The notes under the pieces: generated by a model
Told to the model about the DNA's origin: nothing
Database searches by the model: none
The model's input: the letters and a program-made list of their open reading frames with translations, nothing else
Shown: positions 1 to 8,995 of the stretch, piece by piece
Position numbering within the stretch: position 1 is the first letter of the stretch
Layout: the number at the start of each line of letters is the position of its first letter
Assembly: GCA_013361525.1 (NCBI GenBank)
Contig: JABFXY010000028.1
Span: 1-64,000 of the forward strand
DNA length: 64,000 nucleotides
From: Polyangiaceae bacterium
GTDB taxonomy: Bacteria > Myxococcota_A > Polyangia > Polyangiales > Polyangiaceae
Direction: 5' to 3'
Translations under genes and position numbers: made by a program

Positions 1-2037
1 CGCACCCGTGGCGGCGCTCGGCGCGGGCCGTCGGTCGCGATCGCGGCGCTCCGGTCGATCGCCGCGCTCCGGTCGATCACCCCGATCGCCGCGCTCCGGT
101 CGATCGCCGCGCTCCGGTCGATCCCCTCGCGGCGCGGCGCGGTCCTCGCGTCGTGAATCGCGACGATCGTCTCGGCGATCGAAGCCGCCACGTCGCTCGC
201 CTGCGCCGGGGCGCGGGCCTTGCGCCTCGCGCGGCGCGGGGGCGCCTTCGGCTGGTGTTGCAGCGGGGCGGGCCGGTGGCGTCTCACGCGCCGGCGGGGG
301 TGGTGCACCGCCCTCCACGCGTACGGGAGCGGGCGGCTCCACAGCGCGAGCCACATCGGCGGTGCGTTCGGGACGGGGTGCTCCGAAGCCCTCGCGGTCG
401 CGGCGCTCTCGGTGGGGTCGATCGCGGGAGGAACGATCGCGCCGGCCCTCGTAGGGACGAGCGGGCTCGCGGGCGCCGGCTTCGATCATCGTCTCGAGCT
501 CGGTCTCGACGTCGACCGTCGCGCCCTCGTCTTTCGTCTCGCCGCGCTCTTCCGCGGCCGGGCGCCCTGCATCGCGCGGCCCGGGGAAGGGCGCGGGGCG
601 CTGTTTCATCGTGGCGCGGCGGACGGTCTTGCGACGCGAGTCGCTCGCATCGGCCTGCGCCGTCGGTCGAGCCCCTAGATACTCGCGGAGCAGGCCTGCG
701 AGGATGCCCTCGACCTGGTCGTGCGTGAGGAGCCGGCGCGCGAGCGCGCGATCGTCCTCGTGCGTGCCGCGGGGCAGGAGTCCCTCCGCGAGCATCGTCA
801 CGAGATCGGCTTCGGCGCGCGTCTTGAGCTCCGATGCCGTCGGCACCACGCGCTCGATCGGGCGGATCTTGTAGGTCAGGCGGAGGAGGTAGAGGCCGCC
901 GATGTCCTGCGGAAGGATGAGCGAGATCGCCGTGCCCGTTCGGCCCGCGCGACCGGTGCGGCCGGTGCGGTGGACGTACGTCTCCGCGTCCTGCGGGAAG
1001 TCGTGGTTGATGACGTGCGTCAGGTGCGAGATGTCGATGCCGCGCGCGGCGACGTCGGTTGCGACCAGGAAACGCAGCTGCCCGGCGCGCGTACGCGCCA
1101 TCACGCTTTCGCGCTCGGATTGCGGCAAGTCGCCGTTCAGCCAGTCGGCGTCGTAACCTCGCTGCTGCAGCGCCGCCGCAACCGCCTCGGTCTGGTCGCG
1201 CGTGTTGCAGAAGACGATGGCGCTCTCGGGGTTCTCGGTCTCGATGATGCGGACGAGCGCGCCGATTTTGTCGCCGGGGACGAGGTACGTGAAATGCTGG
1301 ATCTCGAGGGCGCCGATGGCGTCGCCGCTCAAGGTCACGAACTCCGGCTCCTTCAGACGGGACCGGGCGATGCGGTCGATGTCCGGCGGAACCGTCGCCG
1401 AAAACAGCAGCGTCTGGCGGCTCGGCGGCAGCTTCTCGAGGATCTGCGTCAGCTCGCGCTCGAAGCCCATCGAGAGCATCTCGTCGGCCTCGTCGAGGAC
1501 GAGCAGACGGATATGAGAGGTACGCAGCGTGCCGCGTCGGATGTGATCGAGGACGCGGCCCGGCGTCCCGACGACGAGCTGCGCGCCCTGCTGGATGGCT
1601 TGAACCTGCCGCTCCATCGGGGCGCCGCCGTAGATGGCGATCGACTTGGTACCTTTGTATTTACCGAGCCGGTCGATCTCGTTCGTGACCTGGACCGCGA
1701 GCTCGCGCGTCGGGCACAGGACCAGGGCCTGAACGCCTTCCACCGAGCGCTTGATGATGTGATCGATGATCGGTAGGCCGAAGCTCGCCGTTTTGCCCGT
1801 CCCGGTGCGGGCCTGCACCACCGCGTCCTTGCCGCGGGTCGCCGGGTCCCAGACGGCGATCTGAACCGGCGTCGGGTTGACGTAGCTCATCTCGCCGAGC
1901 GCGCGGCGCACCTCGTCCGAGAGGGGCAGAATGTCGAACGTGGGTCGGGGAGCCTCTTTGCGCTCCTCGGCCGGTGCAGACGCGGAGAGGGAGTCTTGCT
2001 CGGAAGGAGACGTTTCTACGGCTGCAGGTTCGTTCAC
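1..2037 (-). CDS. DEAD-box RNA helicase, 3' end beyond window
   Basis: ATP-dependent RNA helicase of the DeaD/RhlE group, expected to act in the cytoplasm on structured RNA or ribosome precursors. The GTG start at 2037 opens a 679-residue partial reading frame that leaves the window at base 1. Visible motifs in order: Walker A ARTGTGKT (residues 76-83), PTRELA (109-114), GG, TPGR (158-161), DEAD (182-185), SAT (213-215), VATDVAARGID and HRTGRTGRAG. After the two RecA-like domains (to about residue 400) comes a long low-complexity Arg/Asp/Pro/Glu-rich tail. It ends here in repeated GDRPER hexapeptides, a typical RNA-binding disordered tail. The 3' end is missing, so the full length is unknown. 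The helicase assignment is firm; the exact subfamily is not. Confidence 0.95.
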   Translation of the reverse strand, partial: MNEPAAVETSPSEQDSLSASAPAEERKEAPRPTFDILPLSDEVRRALGEMSYVNPTPVQIAVWDPATRGKDAVVQARTGTGKTASFGLPIIDHIIKRSVEGVQALVLCPTRELAVQVTNEIDRLGKYKGTKSIAIYGGAPMERQVQAIQQGAQLVVGTPGRVLDHIRRGTLRTSHIRLLVLDEADEMLSMGFERELTQILEKLPPSRQTLLFSATVPPDIDRIARSRLKEPEFVTLSGDAIGALEIQHFTYLVPGDKIGALVRIIETENPESAIVFCNTRDQTEAVAAALQQRGYDADWLNGDLPQSERESVMARTRAGQLRFLVATDVAARGIDISHLTHVINHDFPQDAETYVHRTGRTGRAGRTGTAISLILPQDIGGLYLLRLTYKIRPIERVVPTASELKTRAEADLVTMLAEGLLPRGTHEDDRALARRLLTHDQVEGILAGLLREYLGARPTAQADASDSRRKTVRRATMKQRPAPFPGPRDAGRPAAEERGETKDEGATVDVETELETMIEAGAREPARPYEGRRDRSSRDRPHRERRDREGFGAPRPERTADVARAVEPPAPVRVEGGAPPPPARETPPARPAATPAEGAPAPREAQGPRPGAGERRGGFDRRDDRRDSRREDRAAPRGDRPERGDRPERGDRGDRPERGDRPERRDRDRRPAPSAATGA
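39..119. repeat. 18-bp tandem repeat inside helicase tail
   Basis: Four 18-bp units (39-56, 57-74, 84-101, 102-119) of the form GATCGCCGCGCTCCGGTC are split by a 9-bp partial unit at 75-83. The unit is a multiple of three, so on the minus strand each copy adds one GDRPER hexapeptide to the helicase tail. It is a coding minisatellite, likely to vary in copy number between strains. Confidence 0.85.
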
Positions 2038-2074
2038 GGGTCGTCCAGTCGAGGGAACGGGGTAGCGGATCGCG

Positions 2075-2530
2075 TCACCGAGGCGCGACCTCCGAGGCGA
2101 CGCGCCTTCGGAGCGCGGCGAGGCTCGCAGCCTCACGGCGCACTGCGTGCTCCTCCGCATAGCGGAGCCGCTCCAAGGCGTCGAGACTGGGAAGCTTATG
2201 GGCCTCCCCGCACGTCTTGCGTACCCCGGCGAGGTAGGTCCACTCGGGGCTCAGGCCGGCCCGGAACCGCGCGAGCGCCGAGTCCGGATCGAGGTCCCCC
2301 TCGGCGTCGTGGCGGGCACGCTCGAGCGAGGAATGTAGACCGCGCAGGCCTTCCTCGCAGGTCGGCCAGGGCGTGGCGACGGCCTCCGGCCAGATGGCCT
2401 GCTGCACGATTTGGAACGAAGTGCCGAGGACCCACGCGGTCATGGTGCCCACGAAAACGATGGCCGCGATCTGCCGAGCCCTGCGCTTTTGCGCATCGCT
2501 GAGGCCGTCGGGGGGGGGCAACTCGGACAC
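2075..2530 (-). CDS. Small single-pass membrane protein, unknown function
   Basis: A 151-residue protein I do not recognise. Residues 1-20 are polar and basic (SDAQKRRARQ), residues 21-45 form one hydrophobic segment (IAAIVFVGTMTAWVLG) that should span the inner membrane, and the rest is a soluble, helical, charged domain with two cysteines (around TCEEG and KTCGEAH). It lies just upstream of the helicase on the same strand and diverges from the outer-membrane protein at 2581, about 50 bp away. Codon use and the start position support a real gene. No enzymatic motif is visible. Confidence 0.7.
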   Translation of the reverse strand: MSELPPPDGLSDAQKRRARQIAAIVFVGTMTAWVLGTSFQIVQQAIWPEAVATPWPTCEEGLRGLHSSLERARHDAEGDLDPDSALARFRAGLSPEWTYLAGVRKTCGEAHKLPSLDALERLRYAEEHAVRREAASLAALRRRVASEVAPR

Positions 2531-2580
2531 GACGGCGGTTCTCCCATCACGTCAAGGCGCCGTCGAGGGTAAAAGGAGCC

Positions 2581-4026
2581 GTGCCGCGCTTCGGGCTCCT
2601 CGTGTCGATGGCGACCGCGACGGTGAGCGCTCTCACGCTCGCCTCGGTCGCCGCGCACGCGGATCCTTTGTCCACCAACGATTACCAAATCGACCTCTAC
2701 CAGGGGCCGCTGCTGCTCCCGATCCGGGTCGTTTCGCTCGGTGGCTCGTACGCCGGCTACGGCGAGGATATCTCCGGCATGGTCGCGAACGCCGCGGCGC
2801 CCGCGGTGCGCGAGGCGCATGCGTTCCGGCACGTGGAGGTCGACCTCGCCGGCTCGTTCTCGTTTCCGCTCGATCTGTTCGAGAACAACGACTTCGACAA
2901 CAGCGGCGATATCGACGCCGATTATTCGAGCTTCATCTACCTGAACGGCGGGGTCATGGTTCAAGTAGGGTCGTTCGGCGCGGGCGTCCTCGGCGACCTG
3001 CAGACCTATCGTCTGACGAACCCGAGTGGCACCACCACCGCGGTCGTCGTCGGGCGCTACCACGGCCTCGTCGCGACGAGCCTCGTCGAAGGGCAGCTCG
3101 CGGTGGGGGCGGGGGTCCGCGCGGTCTCGATGGGCTTCGCGACGCAGGAGGAGGACGACTTCTACTACGTGGGCGCCAGCCCTCAGGTGGGCTTCCTCGC
3201 GCGGCCGAACGGCATCCCCTTTCGATTCGGCGCCACGATCCGCATGCCGGTCACCGCGAGCCCGGCCAACACGCAGCCTCGGCACGACGGCGTCGCGAGG
3301 GTCGGCAACCTCACCCTCCCGAACCGCGTGGTTCAGCCGTGGGAGCTCGAGGTCGGCGTGGCCGTCCAGGTCGGCCCGCGGCCGCTCAACATCCCGTTCG
3401 TCGACCCCGAGGACATGGACGACGAAGCCGAGCAGCGCGTCAAAAGGGCGCGCGAGGATCGGGCGCGCGACCGGCAGCGCATCCTCGACTCGGAGCCCGA
3501 TCCAGAGCGTCGCGCGACGCTCGATCGCGAGCTCCGGCAGGCCGACGAAGACCTCCGCGCGCAGGAAGAGGCCTGGCTCGATCGCGAGTCCGATTACGCG
3601 CTCGGGCGGCTCGACGATGCCTTCTCGGAGCTGCCGCGGCAGCGCCTCTTGCTCTTGTTGTCGCTCGTGACCAGCGGGCCCGTCGCTCGCGGCGTGAGCC
3701 TCGAGCGCTTCCTCGCCCAGAACGAGCCCGCTGCGTCGTCCGAAGGCGTCATCGGCAAAGCGGGCGCGGAGGTGAACTTCTCTCCGCGGTTCGGCGTCGA
3801 AGGTGAGCCCATCGACAACCGCCTCGTGATGCGCGTCGGCAGCTACTACGAGCCGAGCCGCTTCTCCGCGGTCGGCCGGCAGCACTTCACGTTCGGCGCG
3901 CTCCTCAAGCTCTTCACGACCGACGTCTTCGGCCTCTTGCCGGAGCTGCCATACGGCGTCGAAGCCGGCGTCGATCTCGCGCCGCGCTACCAGAGCGTCA
4001 GCGCGACGATCACCGCGTTTCGCTGA
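2581..4026 (+). CDS. Putative outer-membrane beta-barrel protein
   Basis: An exported protein of 481 residues with a GTG start. The first 27 residues form a classical signal peptide ending in AAHA-DP. The mature N-terminus has a GGSYAGYGEDISGMVANAAAP-like stretch, which resembles the start of FadL/PorV-type barrels, and the chain is rich in alternating aromatic/Gly beta strands. Residues about 280-350 form a highly charged helical or coiled-coil insertion (DDEAEQR through DLRAQEEAWLDRES) before barrel-like sequence resumes. This insert would be extracellular or periplasmic. It ends just before a convergent TPR gene. The barrel call is inference from composition; the transported substrate is unknown. 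Confidence 0.6.
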   Translation: MPRFGLLVSMATATVSALTLASVAAHADPLSTNDYQIDLYQGPLLLPIRVVSLGGSYAGYGEDISGMVANAAAPAVREAHAFRHVEVDLAGSFSFPLDLFENNDFDNSGDIDADYSSFIYLNGGVMVQVGSFGAGVLGDLQTYRLTNPSGTTTAVVVGRYHGLVATSLVEGQLAVGAGVRAVSMGFATQEEDDFYYVGASPQVGFLARPNGIPFRFGATIRMPVTASPANTQPRHDGVARVGNLTLPNRVVQPWELEVGVAVQVGPRPLNIPFVDPEDMDDEAEQRVKRAREDRARDRQRILDSEPDPERRATLDRELRQADEDLRAQEEAWLDRESDYALGRLDDAFSELPRQRLLLLLSLVTSGPVARGVSLERFLAQNEPAASSEGVIGKAGAEVNFSPRFGVEGEPIDNRLVMRVGSYYEPSRFSAVGRQHFTFGALLKLFTTDVFGLLPELPYGVEAGVDLAPRYQSVSATITAFR

Positions 4027-4057
4027 GCGCGAAACGGGCTACGGAGCCAGACGCGTT

Positions 4058-5089
4058 TCAGTTCAGCTCGCTCTCGGGACGCTCTTGCTGCTCGGGCTCC
4101 AAGAACGTCGCGCTGATCTCGCGCTCGAGGGCGGAGACGATCTCCGGCTCGATGGCGGTCGTCTGGCCCGCTTGGCGCGCCACGTTGAGGGCGTAGATGA
4201 AGACCCGCGACGCCTTCGAGGGCGTCTTGCGGCCGTCCCACTCGGGGTTCTCCACCTCGCCGTCGGCCTCGAAGCCGTCGAGGATCACGAGGGCTCGCGG
4301 GTCGACGCCTTCGGCGACGAGCTCGACACCGGGGACGTCGGAGATGAAGACGTCGGCGCCGTTGACGTACTCGTGCAAGAGCGGATTCAGCTGGGAAAAC
4401 GAGGCCTGCGCGGCCTTCTCCCATTGTTCGCGCGGGGGTGACCACGGCGGCACGCCCTGCAGCAGATCGAGCTCGCGCGACCGCATGAACGCGACGGTCG
4501 CGCCGCGCGTGTCACCGACCTCGTCGCGAAGCAGGCCGAGGTAGTAGTGCGCTTCGGGGTGGCGCGGATCCTTGTCGGCCGCGGCTTCGATCAACCCGCT
4601 CGCGCGCTCGACATCGCCCATCTCGTAGAACGCGCGGCCCACGAGGAAGAGGTGACCCGGGTTCTCGTACGGACCGGGCGGCACCTGGTCGAGGACCTTC
4701 TTCGCTTCGTCGCGCGCGTTTTTTCCCATCAGCGCGTCGAACTTGAGCAAGAGCGCATCGATGACCTCTTCGTCGACCTCGGCGAGATCGAGCGCTTGGT
4801 CACACATTCGAATCGCCTGATCGAAGTCCCCGAGCGGCGAAATGAAGACCTCGGCGGCGTTCAACATCGCCTCGAGGTAGGTCTCGTCGAGCGCGATGGC
4901 TTGTTGGTACGCCTCGATCGCCTCTTCGCCTTCACCTTCCATCGCAGCGACGAACCCGAGGAGGTTGTGCGCCTCGGGCGAGTTCGGATCGAGCTCGAGC
5001 GCGCGGCGAGCAGAAGCCGCTGCGCCCCGCGTGTCGCCACGCTGGACGAGCTCCCAGCCGCGGTCGAGGTGCGCAGAGAACTGGTCCAT
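4058..5089 (-). CDS. TPR-repeat protein with zincin-like C-terminal region
   Basis: 343 residues from ATG 5089; an in-frame ATG at 5152 would add 21 residues that do not look like TPR. Residues about 1-195 contain five to six tetratricopeptide units (for example ALELDPNSPEAHNLLG and KDPRHPEAHYYLGLLRDE), a scaffold for protein binding. The remaining region (DVPGVELVAEGVDPRALVILDGF and onward) resembles the small minimal metallopeptidase family. However, where that family has HExxH this protein reads LEREISATF, so no zinc site is visible. It is probably a binding protein rather than a protease. It is convergent with the barrel gene and has no signal peptide. Confidence 0.7.
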   Translation of the reverse strand: MDQFSAHLDRGWELVQRGDTRGAAASARRALELDPNSPEAHNLLGFVAAMEGEGEEAIEAYQQAIALDETYLEAMLNAAEVFISPLGDFDQAIRMCDQALDLAEVDEEVIDALLLKFDALMGKNARDEAKKVLDQVPPGPYENPGHLFLVGRAFYEMGDVERASGLIEAAADKDPRHPEAHYYLGLLRDEVGDTRGATVAFMRSRELDLLQGVPPWSPPREQWEKAAQASFSQLNPLLHEYVNGADVFISDVPGVELVAEGVDPRALVILDGFEADGEVENPEWDGRKTPSKASRVFIYALNVARQAGQTTAIEPEIVSALEREISATFLEPEQQERPESELN

Positions 5090-5312
5090 CTCGGCGATGC
5101 TCTTATCGTGCCGGACGGATGCGTCAACCAAGTAAAACCCGGCGCCTCCCATCGAGAATCGTGATTCTCGATCGTGAGCAAACGAATCAGGTCGAGCAGA
5201 GAGCGGGGATTCCGCGAAACGCCGCGCACCCTCACCCCGTCCGGGGTGAGCGGCGTGTAGCGGAACCGCGCTCGCTGATTTAGCTAGGTTGACCGAATTC
5301 GGTCGCTCGACG

Positions 5313-7094
5313 TCACTCGTGGATGACGACCATGCTGCCCTTCTTCGCGTCGGTCGCGAAGACGCCGTGCCAGCCTTCGGGGATGCGCGGCTCCACGAAG
5401 TTGAAGACGTATTTCGCGTCGAGCGGAGAGAGGTTCACGCAACCGTGGCTCATCTCGCGGCCGAAATTGTTGTGCCAGAAGGCCGCGTGCAGGGCGTAGG
5501 AACCCTTGAAGTACGCGACGTACGGTACGTCCTCGATGGAGTAGGGCAGGTCGCCCGAGGCGCCGTCGCCATCCATCGTGGTCGCGATGTGTTTCTCACG
5601 GATGCGCCACGAGCCGGTCGGGGTCGCGTGGTTCTTCTTCTTGTTGCGTGACTTCTTGCCCGGCGAGATCAGCGCCGCGTAGACGGGCTTGTCGCCCTCG
5701 AAGAGGACCAGCGTCTTTCGCTCGAGGTTCACGTCGACCCAACGCTCGTGCTCGCCGACGTCGCTCGGTCGAGTGCCGGGCTCGGTGATCGTTCCGGCCG
5801 AGTCTTTCACGTAGAAGCCGTCCACGGCTTCGCGGTAGGTCGCGTCGTCGATCGTCGCCGTCTTGCCGGTGAGCGGGACGGCGGCGAACTTCGAGAGCTT
5901 GCCCTTCGGCGTGACCTTCTTGCCGTCGCTCGAGAGCTCGAGCTTCTGCGCCTTGTCGCCGAGCGCGAAGAAGATCTGCTTCGCGTTTTCGGGGAACGCG
6001 ACACCCTGCGTCTCCGGCGGCTTGTTGATGACCATCCGATCGCTAGGCGCGAGGAGGCCACCGGTCGTGCGGTACCAGAAGCGGTTGTTCCAGGAGAACG
6101 ACTTGTCTACCGCGACGAAGAACCCCTTCACCATGCGCTTCGACAGGTTGCCGTCGGCGTCCGCTTCGAGATCGGAGAGCGAGACCTCCGGCTTCTTCTC
6201 GCCCGTTTGCCACCAGGCCTTCGGCGGCTCGGGCGGCGCTTCCGCGCTGGATGCGGGTTCGATGTCCGCCACGGCTGCGACCGCGGCGGTCGCGTCGACC
6301 GTCTCGGTGGTCGGGACGTTGCCGTCCTCACCTTCGGCCGGTGCGTGTTTGCCCTTCGGTCGATCGCTGCCGGTCGCTGCGACGTCGGCGCTCGGTTCGC
6401 TCGCCGGCGCTTCTTTCTTCGCCTTCTCGCGCTCTTTTTCGGCGAGGTACGGCTCGTACCGCATCATCTCCTCGCGCGTCGGCAGCGCCTTGTAGAGCGG
6501 CGTGCCGTGGTGGAGGTTGTATGCGTATTGGTAGGGGACGACGGCCTTCACGTCGGGCTGCTTCACCCCGAGCTTCACGCGCGCGTTGTCGAGGTCGAGC
6601 GTCGAGTACTTGCCGCAGACGTAGCCGCCCTCGAGCAACCGGTACCAGCCCTCTTTGCAGTTCGCCTTCTTGATGGGCTTGGGATCGACCGGGACCTTGC
6701 CGCCTTGGCGGATGTACCCGATGCGATCGTCGAAGCGCGTCTCTGCGTAGATTGGCGTCTGCATCGCCATCGCGCCGAGGCGCGGCCCGTCGTAGGAGGC
6801 GTCGAGCGGTGCGGCCGTCGGTGCAGCGGCGGCCGCCGTCGACGTCGTGTCGGGCTTCGCGGTAGGGGACGCGTCTTCGTCGCGATTCGCCGCAGGAGCT
6901 TCGTTCGCGACCGCCTCACCGCTTCCAGCGGCGTCGACCGCGCTGACGCGGCGGCTCGGCGGCTGCGTCTCGTCGTCGCTCGATCCACATCCGACGCCGT
7001 AGGCGGCGGCGCCTGCACCGATCGCGGTCAACAGGAACGCGACCAGCGGCGCGATGGAGCGGCGCCTCGGTAGGGCCCTTGCGTGCTCTTTCAT
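5313..7094 (-). CDS. L,D-transpeptidase (YkuD) lipoprotein
   Basis: 593 residues from ATG 7094, which has a GAGGT Shine-Dalgarno motif about 7 nt upstream. A lipoprotein-type signal (hydrophobic stretch ending GVGC) should anchor it in the envelope. It is followed by a long Ala/Pro/Thr-rich linker and a domain that may bind cell wall. The C-terminal 130 residues are a YkuD catalytic domain with HATPTG, the conserved His in ALHAAFW, and the SHGCVNL motif whose cysteine (about residue 552) is the nucleophile. Family members form 3-3 cross-links in peptidoglycan or attach proteins to it. It stands alone; a 350-bp divergent gap separates it from the next gene. Confidence 0.88.
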   Translation of the reverse strand: MKEHARALPRRRSIAPLVAFLLTAIGAGAAAYGVGCGSSDDETQPPSRRVSAVDAAGSGEAVANEAPAANRDEDASPTAKPDTTSTAAAAAPTAAPLDASYDGPRLGAMAMQTPIYAETRFDDRIGYIRQGGKVPVDPKPIKKANCKEGWYRLLEGGYVCGKYSTLDLDNARVKLGVKQPDVKAVVPYQYAYNLHHGTPLYKALPTREEMMRYEPYLAEKEREKAKKEAPASEPSADVAATGSDRPKGKHAPAEGEDGNVPTTETVDATAAVAAVADIEPASSAEAPPEPPKAWWQTGEKKPEVSLSDLEADADGNLSKRMVKGFFVAVDKSFSWNNRFWYRTTGGLLAPSDRMVINKPPETQGVAFPENAKQIFFALGDKAQKLELSSDGKKVTPKGKLSKFAAVPLTGKTATIDDATYREAVDGFYVKDSAGTITEPGTRPSDVGEHERWVDVNLERKTLVLFEGDKPVYAALISPGKKSRNKKKNHATPTGSWRIREKHIATTMDGDGASGDLPYSIEDVPYVAYFKGSYALHAAFWHNNFGREMSHGCVNLSPLDAKYVFNFVEPRIPEGWHGVFATDAKKGSMVVIHE

Positions 7095-7444
7095 GGCCGG
7101 CACCTCGGAGCTACTACTCGGGGAGCGCCGAGCGATCCAGTTTTGACCGGCGCGGCCGAATCTGCGGGCGCACGCTTTCGACCGTGCGCGCGCAACAGAC
7201 ATCCATGTGCGAGGCGTAGGAGTGAGTAGAGAACCAATGCGCCGCCGCTACGTCCAATGAGCGTGCCAATTGTGTCTATGGGTGGCGCGATGCTTGCGCC
7301 GGAGCCGATTTCGTTCGCGCGACCCATTGCGAAAAGGTCGCTTCGTAGGGCAAAGGGTGCATCCAGCCGCGCTCAAGCGCAGGCGTCACACCTGGCCCGG
7401 CCCTCGCAACTCGGCTTAAATGTGGTTCCGCCGACACGGAGGAT
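7095..7444. other. Divergent intergenic region, 350 bp
   Basis: No gene is supported here. The segment must hold the promoters for the L,D-transpeptidase (leftward) and the TonB-like protein (rightward). It contains moderately AT-richer patches around 7240-7280. I see no convincing -35/-10 pair, hairpin or repeat. Confidence 0.4.
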
Positions 7445-8890
7445 GTGCGCGTGGTGACACGGTCAGCCGGCCAATCAGACGCCCACGACAGCGACGCGGG
7501 CGATCGTGAAGCGAAGGCCTCGCGAACGGCTGACTCGTCCGCGGAGCGCACGCGCGCCGGCAAGCCGAAAGGCCGGCTGCGGCGATGGCTCTCTGCCGAA
7601 AAAGCCCTCGTCATAAGCTTCATCCTCGCGATCGCCATCCACCTGCCGGCGATGCCGTTCGCGCAGATCCTTCGGCAGATGTTGGATTTCGGCGAGGAGG
7701 AGACGGACGAGGACGACCAGGAGGCGATCATCCCGATCGATATCGAGATCGGTGAGGCGCCGCCTCCGAAGGGCAGGACCACCGAGCCCAAGCCGCCCGA
7801 CCAACCGCCCGCCCCGCCCCCGGCGCAGGAAACCAAAACGCCTCCCGCGCCGACTGGCACGGAGACGCCGCCCCCCCCGCCGCCTGCTCCGAAGCCGAAG
7901 CGGGAGTCGCCGGCGGACTCGATCTCCGACGTCGACGTCCTCTCGAAGAACCCCAACTACGTCACGATCACGCTCGTAGGCTCGCAGCTGCGCGGCCACC
8001 CGGTCGGCGAGCGCATGGGCGCGCTGCTCACCGCGAACAAGCAGTGGGAGGGCTTCTTCGGCGGCTCCGGTCTCGACCCGGTGAAGGACGTCGACGTGAT
8101 GATCCTCACCGGACCGCGCATGCGCATCAGCGGTCAGGTCGTCTCTATCGTCACGTTCTCGGCGGACATGGACCGCGTGAAGGCGGCCGTCGATCACATG
8201 GTCTCGAGCGGCTCGACGAAGGGCGAGTGGCTCGAGTCGACGCCGATCCCCGCCGCGCGGGCGACCGCGGACGGCTTCGAGCGCATCTTCGCCCTCATCC
8301 CGGAGAAGAAGCTCCTCTACGTGTTTCCTTCGCCGTACCCGAGCGCGAAGAAGCAAGAGCGCCTGAAGAAAAAAGGTGGCCTCGAAGAGGCGCTCGAGAA
8401 GGCGCGCAAAGACGTCGACCAGAAGCTCGAGAAGGTGAAGGCTGGAAAGTTCGGCGAACGCGACGTCCCGGCGTTCGCCATCGAGGCGTACATGGTCGAG
8501 CCGTGGAAGCTCCAAGGCAAAGACGGCAAGGTCGACCTGCCGCTCGTGGGCGGGATCGAGCTCATCCCGAAGAACCTCGACTCCGCGCGCATCATCGTGG
8601 TCCCGCAGGGCGGGGACGCAGACGTCACCATCACGCTCGTCGCGCCGTCGCCGCACGAAGCGGCCGACGACGCGAAGGTCCTGACCTCGTCCTGGGGGAT
8701 GATCCAAGCGGGCGCGCAGTTCAAGTACAACCTCGACCTGCCGGACCTCGCGTTCAAGCCGCAGGGCAACAAGATCGTGGCGACGGGCCGCCTGAGCCAG
8801 GCCGCCCTCGAAGCCGCCTTCAAGATCGGTGAGGAAGAGACCGAGAAGGCGAAGAAGGCGCCGCCGAAGAAGGAAACCGAAGAGGAGTGA
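7445..8890 (+). CDS. Membrane-anchored proline-rich protein, TonB-like layout
   Basis: 481 residues from GTG 7445; in-frame GTG codons at 7451 and 7454 are alternatives. The layout is a basic cytoplasmic head (residues 1-50), one transmembrane segment (KALVISFILAIAIHLPAMP, about 57-75), an acidic stretch, a Pro-rich linker (about 105-150) able to span the periplasm, then a folded domain of about 300 residues ending in a Lys/Glu-rich tail. This matches the TonB/AgmX style of envelope-spanning proteins, but I see no TonB C-terminal motif, so the function is open. The next gene follows after 105 bp and may be co-transcribed. Confidence 0.65.
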   Translation: MRVVTRSAGQSDAHDSDAGDREAKASRTADSSAERTRAGKPKGRLRRWLSAEKALVISFILAIAIHLPAMPFAQILRQMLDFGEEETDEDDQEAIIPIDIEIGEAPPPKGRTTEPKPPDQPPAPPPAQETKTPPAPTGTETPPPPPPAPKPKRESPADSISDVDVLSKNPNYVTITLVGSQLRGHPVGERMGALLTANKQWEGFFGGSGLDPVKDVDVMILTGPRMRISGQVVSIVTFSADMDRVKAAVDHMVSSGSTKGEWLESTPIPAARATADGFERIFALIPEKKLLYVFPSPYPSAKKQERLKKKGGLEEALEKARKDVDQKLEKVKAGKFGERDVPAFAIEAYMVEPWKLQGKDGKVDLPLVGGIELIPKNLDSARIIVVPQGGDADVTITLVAPSPHEAADDAKVLTSSWGMIQAGAQFKYNLDLPDLAFKPQGNKIVATGRLSQAALEAAFKIGEEETEKAKKAPPKKETEEE

Positions 8891-8995
8891 GCCACGCGGC
8901 CCTCGCGGCGCCCGTTTGCGTGCCAGCGAGGTGAATAGTGGCGTCGCGCTGGGCGTAGCGTTATGCGAGGGCTCGCTTGTGGTTGACCCGCACGC

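Noticed and set aside
39..119. Possible CRISPR array
   Set aside because: Units are directly adjacent with no unique spacers and encode hexapeptides in frame.
721..1776. Long plus-strand frame opposite the helicase
   Set aside because: Antisense shadow created by GC-rich codon bias; the minus strand carries all DEAD-box motifs.
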